Positions 29,060-37,606 of a stretch of 64,000 nt of DNA are shown here, one piece after another (position 1 is the stretch's first letter; the number at the start of each line of letters is the position of its first letter). This stretch comes from Anaerobiospirillum sp. NML120449. GTDB lineage: Bacteria > Pseudomonadota > Gammaproteobacteria > Enterobacterales > Succinivibrionaceae. Made by a program: the position numbers and the translations under genes. The stretch is taken from NCBI RefSeq assembly GCF_023051105.1, contig NZ_JALKIL010000003.1:124001-188000 (forward strand), in the 5' to 3' direction. Below the pieces are notes generated by a model. It saw only the letters and a list, made by a program, of their open reading frames with translations, ran no database searches and was not told where the DNA came from.

Positions 29060-30331
29060 GTGACTACTAATGTTCCTAAGTTGCCGGCAGCCGATGCTGC
29101 CTCCAAAGATTCCGGCTCTGTAGCAGGAGCCGGCACCGGTACTGTACCTAACAATACTCAGCCGGCTCAGAGCCGCAGCGGCACTGCCGCACACCGCCCG
29201 GGCGACCTTCCGGGACAGAAACCATCTCCTGCCGCTCAGAACCGCAGGCCAATTCTTACCATCTCTCATCTGACCAAGCGTTTTGACAGCTTCGTTGCTG
29301 TAGATGATGTCGACCTTACAATTTATGAAGGCGAGATCTTTGCTCTGCTGGGCTCCTCAGGATGTGGCAAGTCCACCCTGCTGCGTATGCTGGCAGGCTT
29401 TGAGACTCCAACCTCAGGCAGCATCATGCTCGGCGGTCAGGAAATGATTGGCGTGCCACCTTACAAGCGCCCTCTGAACATGATGTTCCAGTCCTACGCC
29501 CTCTTCCCTTATATGACCGTAGGCCAGAACATTGCCTTTGGCCTCAAGCAGAGCCGTCTGCCCAAGGATCAGATTCAGGAGCGCGTAGAGCGCATGCTGC
29601 GCCTTGTGCACATGGAAGATTACGTTGACCGCAAGCCTTATCAGCTCTCTGGTGGTCAGCGTCAGCGTGTTGCCCTGGCCCGCTCCCTTGCCAAAGAGCC
29701 ACGTCTGCTGCTGCTTGATGAGCCTATGGGTGCTCTTGACAAGAAGCTGCGTGAGCAGATGCGCCTTGAGCTTGTGGACATCATCAACTCCGTAGGCGTT
29801 ACCTGTCTGATGGTTACCCACGATCAGGAAGAAGCCATGACCATGGCTGATCGTATTGCAATTATGGATCGTGGTGAATTTATCCAGATTGGCGGCCCAC
29901 GCGAAATCTACGAGAACCCTAACTGCCGCTTCTGCGCTGAGTTCATTGGTTCTGTAAATATCTTTGAATGCTCCCTGGTTACCTCTTCAGCCACCCAGTC
30001 TCTGATTAAGGCCCGTGACTTCAATCACCTGATTGAGCTCAGCCATGATATCGACCTTGCTGACGGCATGCCGCTTATCATCGCCATGCGCCCTGAGAAG
30101 ATCTACATCTCTCATCAGAAACCTGAGGAAAACACCAACTGGTGTGAGGGCGTAGTAGAGAATATTGCCTACCTTGGCGATATCTCCATTTACTATGTGC
30201 GTCTGACCAATGGCCGTATCATCAGCTCCACCCTGCCAAACGTTGACCGTTTCAAGCAGGGTCTGCCAACCTGGGATGATCACGTCTATTTAAGCTGGGA
30301 CCCTGATTCCTGTATCGCACTGACTATTTAA
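29060..30331 (+). CDS. potG: Putrescine ABC transporter ATPase PotG
   Basis: This cytoplasmic ATPase powers putrescine import with PotH and PotI. It is 423 aa, against about 377 in E. coli, because of an extra N-terminal linker of about 60 Ala/Ser/Pro-rich residues. Walker A GSSGCGKST lies near residue 100, the Q-loop MMFQSYALFPYMTV, the signature LSGGQRQR and Walker B LLLLDEPMGALD follow, and the H-loop is VTHDQEEAMT. The C-terminal regulatory domain includes MRPEKIYIS and ends with AYLGDISIYYVRL and LPTWDDHVYLSWDPDSCIALTI, closely resembling E. coli PotG. The start is GTG with a weak GGGA upstream, and no in-frame ATG lies before the ABC domain. An unusual gap of 0.9 kb separates it from potH. 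Confidence 0.95.
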   Translation: MTTNVPKLPAADAASKDSGSVAGAGTGTVPNNTQPAQSRSGTAAHRPGDLPGQKPSPAAQNRRPILTISHLTKRFDSFVAVDDVDLTIYEGEIFALLGSSGCGKSTLLRMLAGFETPTSGSIMLGGQEMIGVPPYKRPLNMMFQSYALFPYMTVGQNIAFGLKQSRLPKDQIQERVERMLRLVHMEDYVDRKPYQLSGGQRQRVALARSLAKEPRLLLLDEPMGALDKKLREQMRLELVDIINSVGVTCLMVTHDQEEAMTMADRIAIMDRGEFIQIGGPREIYENPNCRFCAEFIGSVNIFECSLVTSSATQSLIKARDFNHLIELSHDIDLADGMPLIIAMRPEKIYISHQKPEENTNWCEGVVENIAYLGDISIYYVRLTNGRIISSTLPNVDRFKQGLPTWDDHVYLSWDPDSCIALTI

Positions 30332-31261
30332 CGTAAAGAGCTGCCCTCCAGCCCGCTGTTCCATCAGCCCGTTGAACGGACCTGGACAGCTGCCATTGGG
30401 CTGCCCTCCTGCCGTGCCTGTGCTGCCATCATGGCAGCTGGCCCTGCAGGCTGCATCACGGCCGCTGGCAGGCATACCGCTAAGCATCAGACAGGCATGA
30501 CAGCCAGGCCTGATCCCCCGACGCCGCTCAGCCTGAGGATTCAGTGGCCGCCATCTGCTTGCTCTTTGGCTGCCATCTGATCTTTGGCTGCCACAGCACA
30601 CAGCGAAATATGCTGCACCACAAAAGCTTGAGCTTATGAGCTGTCTCAGGTCATGAGCTTTGCTGTTCAGGCCGGTGCGCAAGCCGCACGGCCTGCTGGC
30701 CAGCCAACAGGCTCTGTCAGTTGCAGATCTGGCCCGCACAGGCCTGTGCAGCTGTGAGTGTAAGCTTGCGTGCACTGTATGTCCTGCACAGTGAGGTGGC
30801 TGAAAAGCGTAGCGGCGCAGGGCCATGGCATGTACCTGCACTCTGGCAGTGAGGCTTGCAGGGCAGTAAGGTCAGCCCCAGAGACTGACTGTACTGGGCA
30901 GTATTCTCTTTACCGTATTTACTTTCCTGTTTATCCGTAACGCCCCGGTAATAATGGCCGCCCTTAGGAGCTTGCTGCAGCTGTCATATACCGGCTGTCG
31001 CCCCTGCCTCAGGCAAGGCCCCGCAGGCGCGGGCAGCTGCTGTGACGTCAGGCTCATGTTCACGGGCCTGGGGCTTGGGACCTGGGACCTGGGGGCTGTG
31101 ACCTTGAGCTGCGGCTGGGACCGTGAGCTGCGGCGGCAGTTGCCCTGGGCCATGGATGGCATGGCAGGTTGCCTGTCAGCAGCATGGCCGCAGCGACGGT
31201 AAGAGCAGGAAAGGTCAGTGCCGGCATCAGCGGCTCACTTGTAGAATTCAGGAACATTGCC
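30332..31261. other. Gap inside the potGHI cluster
   Basis: About 0.93 kb of GC-rich sequence holds no credible gene and no terminator hairpin that I could see. Short repeats (GGGACCTGG, GAGCTGCGGCTGGGACC) occur at 31070-31140. In E. coli potG and potH are almost contiguous. Confidence 0.6.
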
Positions 31262-32248
31262 ATGTCCACCGGCTTTGCCAATATGTCCTTTATAAAACGT
31301 GCCTTTGCACAGAAGCGTGTTGTCAGCGAGGTTCAGATGTCCAATCATCACCATACCTGGCGCGATTATGCCCTTATCTTCGTGCCTTACATGTGGATGA
31401 TTCTCTTTTTCCTGCTGCCATTTCTGATCATCTTCAAGATCAGTCTGTCAGTTTCGGCAATTGCGATTCCTCCTTACTCTCCTCTGGTGACTTTTGAAGA
31501 TGGTGCCATGCAGATTATTCTGCATCTGGAAAACTACACCTGGATCTTCACCGATGAGGAAGGCACCTATATTCGCTCCTACCTCAAGTCTCTGCAGGTA
31601 GCAGCCTTTTCAACCTTTTTCTGCCTGCTCATCGGCTACCCTATAGCCTGGGCTCTGGCTACGGCCCGTCCTGCCGTACGCAACGTGCTGTTCATGCTGG
31701 TTATCATGCCAAGCTGGACCTCATTTGTAGTGCGTATTTATGCCTGGATGACCATTTTGAAAAGGGATGGCCTGATCAACGATATTCTCATGGCTCTGGG
31801 AATCATCGACTCACCAATCCAGATTCTGCAGACCGATGCCGCCGTATACATAGGCATTGTCTACTGTTATCTGCCATACATGGTGCTTCCGCTGTTCTCG
31901 GCCCTGATGAAGGTTGATTACTCACTTATTGAAGCTGCCTACGATCTGGGCTGCCGTCCGGTAAAGACTTTCTTTACCACTCTGGTACCTCAGACCCGCT
32001 CTGGAATCATGGCCGGCTCCATGCTGGTCTTCATCCCGGCTATCGGTGAATACGTAATCCCTGAGCTGCTCGGTGGCAAGGGCTCCATCCTCATTGGACG
32101 TATTCTCTGGCAGGAGTTCTTCAATAACCGTGACTGGCCTTTAGCCTCAGCTGTAGCCATAGTCATGCTGATTATCCTGGTAATACCAATACTGCTCTTC
32201 TACAAGATTGAGCGCAAGGAACAGGAGAAGCTCAATGCACGCAAATAG
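31262..32248 (+). CDS. potH: Putrescine ABC transporter permease PotH
   Basis: This inner-membrane permease pairs with PotI. It is 328 aa from the chosen ATG (AGGA nine bases upstream; MSTGFANMSF); the open frame extends 31 codons upstream to a TTG. E. coli PotH is 317 aa. Six membrane segments are visible. Segments characteristic of PotH include FFLLPFLIIFKISLS, the coupling loop EAAYDLGCRPVKTFFTTLVP, and GEYVIPELLGG with LWQEFFNNRDWPLASAVAI. It overlaps potI by 14 bases, so the two are probably co-translated. PotF or another periplasmic polyamine-binding protein is not encoded in the window. Confidence 0.95.
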   Translation: MSTGFANMSFIKRAFAQKRVVSEVQMSNHHHTWRDYALIFVPYMWMILFFLLPFLIIFKISLSVSAIAIPPYSPLVTFEDGAMQIILHLENYTWIFTDEEGTYIRSYLKSLQVAAFSTFFCLLIGYPIAWALATARPAVRNVLFMLVIMPSWTSFVVRIYAWMTILKRDGLINDILMALGIIDSPIQILQTDAAVYIGIVYCYLPYMVLPLFSALMKVDYSLIEAAYDLGCRPVKTFFTTLVPQTRSGIMAGSMLVFIPAIGEYVIPELLGGKGSILIGRILWQEFFNNRDWPLASAVAIVMLIILVIPILLFYKIERKEQEKLNARK

Positions 32249-34214
32249 CAGCAAGAATGCTCTGATGCGCAATGTCATTATTCTTTGCGCACTGATTTTC
32301 CTGTACCTGCCAATTGTGACCCTCATTATTTACTCCTTTAATGAGTCACGCATGGTTACGGTATGGACTGAGGCCTCCCTGAAGTGGTACCGCGCCCTCT
32401 TTAACAACGCTGATATCTTCCGCGCTGTGGGTGTATCTCTGACCGTGGCTTTCATGACAGCCTGCGCCTCTGTAGTTATCGGTACCCTGGCCGCCTTCGT
32501 TCTGGTACGTGTAGGCCGCTTCAGAGGTGAATCACTGTTTGTGCTGCTGATTACCGCACCAATGATTCTCCCAGAGGTTATTACCGGTCTGGCCCTGCTG
32601 CTGATCTTTGTAACCCTCAGTTCAGAGATCTCCATCTTTGCCGACCGTGGCATTATGGCTATCTGGATTGCCCACGTAACCTTCTGCTCCTCCTACGCTA
32701 CCGTAGTAATCCGCTCCCGTTTCCGTGAGCTGGATATTTCCATTGAGGAAGCAGCCATGGATCTGGGTGCAGGTCCGGTCAAGGTCTTCTTTGCTGTGAT
32801 CCTGCCAGCCCTGATGCCATCAGAGGTTGCCGCTTTCCTGCTGGCCTTTACCATGTCCATGGACGATCTGGTTGTGGCCTCCTTTATCGCAGGTCCGGAC
32901 TCAACCACTCTGCCAATGCTCATTTTCTCCTCAGTACGCCGTGGTCTGTCACCTGAAATCAATGCTCTGGCCACCATCATTGTTTTCATCGTGTCTGTCT
33001 TTACCTTCTTTGCCTGGCTTTCCATGGTCAAGAAGCAAAAGCGTATGCGTGCTGACGCCGCCAAGGCCGCCCAGGCTGCCGCCATTGAAGAGAAGCTGCA
33101 TTACAGCGCTCCTCACGGTGAGGATGCTCTGGGTATCAAGCGCCGCCTTGATGATGCCACTCTGGCTGTACTCAAGGAGCAGGCAGCTGCCCTTGCCCGT
33201 GGTGAGGACACCTCTGCTGCTACCTCAGCGCGCCTGCGCGAGATGGGCTATCATGCCGATCAGGCTGCTCAGGCCGCCGCCCAGGCTGCCGCTCAGGCAG
33301 CTGCCGCACAGGCCGCTGCTGCTCAGGCAGTGGCTCAGGCTGCTGTGGCTGCCGGTGACACCTCTCAGGCTGAAAGCACAGACAGCGACTCTGACAGCGC
33401 TGAAGCTAACCGTCCCACAGTAAGTGAAGAGCAGATCGAGGCCAATTACGAGGCTATTGAGGCTGCCAAGGAAGCTGCCCGTGAGGCCGCTCTCAAGGCT
33501 GCCCGAGCCGCTCAGGCTGCAGCTCAGGAAGAGGCTCTGGCTCAGGCCCGTGCCGCTGCCCGTGCCGAAACAGCCCGCACCGCTCAGTCAGGTCAGACAG
33601 CAGACAATGATGATCGTGCTGCCGCTGACCGTGGTTCATCTGCCCGCGATGCCACTGCCGCTCAGCGTGTTGCCTCATCTACCCTTGCTCAGGCCGGTAT
33701 GGCCAAGGTGGTAGAGTCTGAGGACACCATGAATCCTCATGGTCTTGAGAACAGTGAGCTTGATGGCAAGGCCGTAACCCGCGCCACCACCATGAGCTCT
33801 CTTGCTGATGCACGTGCCCGCAAGGCTGCACTCAAGTCAGCCCGTGACGGCGCCCCTTCAGCCGAGACTGTCAGCGACAGCAGCGCAGGAAGCACAGCCT
33901 CAAGCTCAGCAGCTCCAGGCAGCGCCACTCAGGGCGGCATTATCGGCTCTATCGGTGCCCGTGCCGCTCAGGGTGCCAAGGCAGCCAAGGCCGCTATGGG
34001 TGGACGCACCACTACTGCTACTGCACCGGGCAGCTCCATAGGCACTACCTCGAGCTCCCTTGCTCAGGCCCGTGCCCGCAAGGAAGCCCGCGCACTGTCG
34101 GGCCGTACCGGCGAGGGCGTCAGCGCTGCCGAAGCTACCCGAAACAGCGAGGACAAGGCCGCCGCCCGCGACACCTCCACAGTCAAGGTGGTAGACAACA
34201 CTCAGGACCAATAA
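32235..34214 (+). CDS. potI: Putrescine ABC transporter permease PotI with long Ala-rich C-terminal tail
   Basis: The protein is 659 aa, against about 281 in E. coli. Residues 1-275 are a normal PotI permease: six membrane helices, the coupling loop EEAAMDLGAGPVKVFFAVILP, and MDDLVVASFIAGPDSTTLPM. Residues 276-659 form a cytoplasmic tail rich in Ala, Gln, Arg and Glu. It begins with AAQAAAQ-type runs, continues with a charged helix-prone stretch, and ends with two related units (SSLADARARKAALKSA near 530 and SSLAQARARKEARALS near 615). Ala-rich charged tails of this kind are seen in RnfC and TolA. The start ATG at 32235 has AGGAG nearby and overlaps the potH end. A strong terminator closes the operon. 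The role of the tail is unknown. Confidence 0.94.
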   Translation: MHANSSKNALMRNVIILCALIFLYLPIVTLIIYSFNESRMVTVWTEASLKWYRALFNNADIFRAVGVSLTVAFMTACASVVIGTLAAFVLVRVGRFRGESLFVLLITAPMILPEVITGLALLLIFVTLSSEISIFADRGIMAIWIAHVTFCSSYATVVIRSRFRELDISIEEAAMDLGAGPVKVFFAVILPALMPSEVAAFLLAFTMSMDDLVVASFIAGPDSTTLPMLIFSSVRRGLSPEINALATIIVFIVSVFTFFAWLSMVKKQKRMRADAAKAAQAAAIEEKLHYSAPHGEDALGIKRRLDDATLAVLKEQAAALARGEDTSAATSARLREMGYHADQAAQAAAQAAAQAAAAQAAAAQAVAQAAVAAGDTSQAESTDSDSDSAEANRPTVSEEQIEANYEAIEAAKEAAREAALKAARAAQAAAQEEALAQARAAARAETARTAQSGQTADNDDRAAADRGSSARDATAAQRVASSTLAQAGMAKVVESEDTMNPHGLENSELDGKAVTRATTMSSLADARARKAALKSARDGAPSAETVSDSSAGSTASSSAAPGSATQGGIIGSIGARAAQGAKAAKAAMGGRTTTATAPGSSIGTTSSSLAQARARKEARALSGRTGEGVSAAEATRNSEDKAAARDTSTVKVVDNTQDQ

Positions 34215-34361
34215 TCCCAGAGTCGCCTGACAGCCATGCCACCGCTCCCGGCACCACAGTCCGTCAACGGCAACGGGATACGGGCAGCCTCCGGAGCGGC
34301 ACACACAGGCTGAGCACGCCAGCTCAGCCGGTGGCCTGGTGTCAGGCAAGCCTTAACAACA

Positions 34362-34402
34362 GGGCCCGCAGCATGAACAAAACATGCTGCGGGCCCTTTT
34401 AT
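34362..34402 (+). terminator. Strong terminator of the potHI operon
   Basis: A 14-bp perfect stem (GGGCCCGCAGCATG/CATGCTGCGGGCCC) with loop AACAAAA is followed by TTTT. Confidence 0.92.
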
Positions 34403-35468
34403 TTTGCACCGGCCAAAACCAGCCCTTTGTGCCCACCACCTGCACCTGACTTCGGCCTGCAGCCCGCCCAGCTGCCTGGGCCTGCCGTCCGCCAGCCGGC
34501 CCTGCGGCGCGTTCTCCTGGCCAACTGACCGTCAAGCTGCCAGTTATCCCAGCCAGGTGACCGCCTGGCATCCGGACCGCCCGTCCGGCTTTGCGTCCGC
34601 CCCTGCATGCGGCCCCTGATACTTGCCGCTTGCCGGGCGTTACGTTCATGCGGCTCTGTGCGCACTCGCGCAAAGCGGGAACTCATGCCAGGCGCAGCCT
34701 GCAGCATAACTGTATGAATGCCTGAAGTATGGTGCACACTAAAGGGACAAGTGCTGATTTCTTCTCTGCTGCCCTGCTGCCCTGCAACTGATGGCTGCAG
34801 TAGTTTTCCACAGAATATATTCATGAGCCCAGTATTCATCCCATTTATCTGTGCTGCCATGGCCCTGTCCCTGGCAGGGCCATAGCCTTTACACCGCATG
34901 GAGCCTGGATATGGTGCTGCCATTTGATGCACAGGACCATGGCAGTGAGAGCACTGCCAGGACAGGCATGAGACTTACGTGGCATGCGGGTCTTTGTCAG
35001 TGCTCCGGGTATTGGGGAATTCAGGACTGCTCAAATGGTGCAGACAGGGGCAAACAGGGTGCAGACAGTGCGCAGGGAGCCCGCAGATATCGGCTTTTTG
35101 CAAGAGCTGCGTCGGGCCTGACAGGGGACTGAATTTTTGTCATAATATTTTTCCACATCTCTTAATTATGTTCAGGAACTGCCGTTAGGAATGTATGGAG
35201 CCAGTTTGTATGCAGATCTTTTCAGGAGAAGTTTTATTTCATGGGCTTTTTCTGAGATCCAGGCCTCCGTGCACAGCTGACAGTACGCTGTGCTGATGCA
35301 TCTATAGCCAGAGAGTAATCGGGCCCGCGTGGCCCTGTCTGGAACAGCCGGTAAATCTTTACCGGTCGTAGTTCTTATTCAGTTCCCCGTGAGTGCGGTG
35401 CTCTCATAAGGTGCTGGAAGCCAGCACAGGGGACTGCCAATGCAGTCATTTTTTTTGTCGAGGTGTTT
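34403..35468. other. Intergenic region, no supported gene
   Basis: About 1.07 kb. A minus-strand frame at 34399-34932 is Arg/Gly-rich, lacks a ribosome-binding site and ends in the potI terminator, so I do not call it. A promoter for the downstream metallopeptidase gene should lie near 35300-35440, but I cannot place it. Confidence 0.5.
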
Positions 35469-36629
35469 ATGGCAGGCATAGGAATCGTAAACAGTACCCA
35501 GAACAATATTAATGTTTCTCAGAGCAGGATTGAGGCTCAGCAAATCACCGGTAACTCAAAGAGTACCCGTGTTGCCGGTCAGAGCCAGGATGATCTGGTA
35601 GAGCTTGCAACTTCCCAGACCCAGCAGACCGAAGGTGATGAGCAGTACTCCCATCAGCGTTATGTAGCCCTCCAGGGTTATATCAACTATGGCAAGGACG
35701 AAGGTGAGCAGCAGCCAGCCACTATTGGTGGCGGAAAGGGTGCTGCTTCCGAGGCTGCTGATGAAGCTTTTGAGAAGATGTTCAAGTCTGCTCAGCCTGC
35801 TTCTGCTGACCAGACTGGCGGCGAAGATAAGACCTCCGCACAGGCCATTACCGGCAGCGGTAAGGGCGCAGCCGTTGAGTCCGATGCTGAAGTACGCAAG
35901 CAAATGACTCTTCCTGGCAATACTTCAACCGGCGCTGACAAGGTAGGCGGTGGTGAAAAGACCAGTTCCCAGGCCTTAACTGGCAGTGGCAAGGGCGCTG
36001 CTGCTGAGGCTGAAGAAGAAAAATCCAAGGCTGTTGATGAGAAAGGCCGTCCTGTAGACAACAGCAAGAGCTCCACCCAGCAGCAAAAGGGTGCCAATGG
36101 CAAGGAGCTGACTGAAGAAGAGCTTCAGGAAATCCAGGACATGCAGGCCCGTCATGAAGAGGTCCAGGTACACGAGCAGGCTCACAAGAGCGCCGGTGGC
36201 CAGTATGCAGGTGCTCCTTCCTACAGCTACGAGACCGGCCCTGATGGCAAGCGCTACATCACTGACGGTGAGGTAAGCATCGATATTGGTGAAGAGGACA
36301 ATCCTCAGGCCACTATCGAAAAGATGCAGATCGTAAAGCGTGCTGCCATGGCCCCTGCTGAGCCATCTGCTCAGGATCGCAAGGTTTACCAGGAGGCCAC
36401 TCAGAAGGAGGCTCGTGCCCGTCAGGAGCTGGCTCAGGAGAACAAGGAAAAGAGCGAAGAGCGTCTTGAGTCTGCCAAGTCAGCCATGCGTGGTGAAAAT
36501 ACTACTGCAGCTGACAAGACCAAGGAGGCCAAGGAGGCCCGCAATGGCGAGAAGATCGAGCCTGCCGAGGTTAAGCCTCCAAAGAGCAGCGATATCTCCC
36601 GCTCCCTGGAAAGCGTTATTGTTGGCTAA
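35469..36629 (+). CDS. SprA-related putative zinc metallopeptidase
   Basis: The protein is 386 aa. The ATG at 35469 has GAGG five bases upstream; a GTG two codons earlier is less likely. The conserved block typical of the SprA-related family (putative metalloprotease) lies at about residues 225-310. It reads QVHEQAHKSAGGQYAGAPSY, then GPDGKRYITDGEVSIDI, then PQATIEKMQIVKRAAMAPAEPS. HEQAH is an HExxH zinc-binding motif. Upstream is a disordered region with three repeats of the kind GSGKGAA(x)E. The C-terminal 80 residues are charged and helical. There is no signal peptide. The family is widespread in proteobacteria, but its substrate is unknown to me. Confidence 0.9.
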   Translation: MAGIGIVNSTQNNINVSQSRIEAQQITGNSKSTRVAGQSQDDLVELATSQTQQTEGDEQYSHQRYVALQGYINYGKDEGEQQPATIGGGKGAASEAADEAFEKMFKSAQPASADQTGGEDKTSAQAITGSGKGAAVESDAEVRKQMTLPGNTSTGADKVGGGEKTSSQALTGSGKGAAAEAEEEKSKAVDEKGRPVDNSKSSTQQQKGANGKELTEEELQEIQDMQARHEEVQVHEQAHKSAGGQYAGAPSYSYETGPDGKRYITDGEVSIDIGEEDNPQATIEKMQIVKRAAMAPAEPSAQDRKVYQEATQKEARARQELAQENKEKSEERLESAKSAMRGENTTAADKTKEAKEARNGEKIEPAEVKPPKSSDISRSLESVIVG

Positions 36630-36697
36630 CAGCCACAGCACCTGCATGCCGCCCTGCGGCCTGCAGGCTGCCTGACCGGCCTTAGGGCCGGTCACAC

Positions 36698-36733
36698 AAA
36701 AGCCCTCTCAGATGACTCTGAGAGGGCTTTTTC
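36698..36733 (+). terminator. Terminator of the SprA-related gene
   Basis: AAAAGCCCTCTCAGA/TCTGAGAGGGCTTTTT forms a near-perfect stem with a short loop and a T-run. The A-run on the left would let it work in both directions. Confidence 0.9.
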
Positions 36734-37606
36734 AGCTCTGTACCCTGCCTGCGCTGCGCCATACCAGGCTAAGCCGCCCTGCAGCCGCCAGCACCCCAGG
36801 ACGGCCGTACGTCCAGCCTGGCGTCCGTCTCTCCAGCCATACTGTCATCACTGGCTGCTCGGTCATCCTGCCCGGCAAGGCTGACTGCCAAGTCTGGCTG
36901 CCCGGCCGTTTCGGCCCAGTTCTGCCTTATCAGCCGACATGCCTGTCCAGGCTGACGGCCCGGAGGGCATGACTGCCTGTCATAGAGCCAGATCAGCGCT
37001 CATGTAAGTCTCCCTGCTCAAGATAAAGCCTTAAATCATCTATGCTGGGATGTTGATATCCCCCTCTATCCGGATATGTCAGAGGGAGGGGCAAAACTTT
37101 TGTAATTTAGTACCAGTACTCATTGGGTCAAAGCTTTTGAAATCTGACACCAGTGTTAACCTGCATACGAGAATGCGGCGAACCCCAGGCACCACATATC
37201 TGACAGGGCGCATGTCAAAAGTTAGTCCAGGGTAACTATATGGACAGCAAAAAGGCCATAGAACGGCTATTCTATGGCCTTTTTGCGGTTTGATATGGTT
37301 ACTCTGGCCTGTAAAAACAGCTGACCAGAGGAGGTCAGCTTCAAGCACAGCAGGCAGAGCCTTGAGGCTCTGCCTGCTGCAGTAAATGTTGCAGACCTGT
37401 TTGCTCAGTGTAACGTCTGAATGACAGCCTGGTTGCCCCTTTAAGATGTCGCTGCTGTCAATAAGCCCTAAGTGAGCTCAGAACTGTGGCCGGCAGACCG
37501 CATTTGTACTGCCAGTCACTGTTGTACTGCTGGTCGTATTACCTGACAGTAAGTCACTGGGCTGGTTTGCAGCAGTGGCTGCAGCTGGGGCTGCAGCTTG
37601 CTTTGT
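36734..37606. other. Intergenic region with an orphan hairpin
   Basis: This 0.87-kb stretch lies between convergent genes. It contains the perfect palindrome listed at 37249-37285. Nothing else resembles a gene. Confidence 0.5.
37249..37285. terminator. Orphan bidirectional terminator-like palindrome
   Basis: AAAAAGGCCATAGAA and TTCTATGGCCTTTTT form a perfect 15-bp stem around a short loop. No protein gene ends immediately next to it: the closest stop codons are 320 and 620 bp away. It could end a small RNA or mark a lost gene. Confidence 0.75.

Noticed and set aside
30290-30841. 183-codon minus-strand frame after potG
   Set aside because: It overlaps the potG 3' end, is rich in Cys/His/Arg as expected of a shadow frame in GC-rich DNA, and lacks a ribosome-binding site.
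34399-34932. 177-codon minus-strand frame
   Set aside because: It is Arg/Gly-rich, has no ribosome-binding site and ends inside the potI terminator hairpin region.
37079-37348. Minus-strand frame across the orphan palindrome
   Set aside because: It reads through the perfect hairpin, so it is unlikely to be coding.
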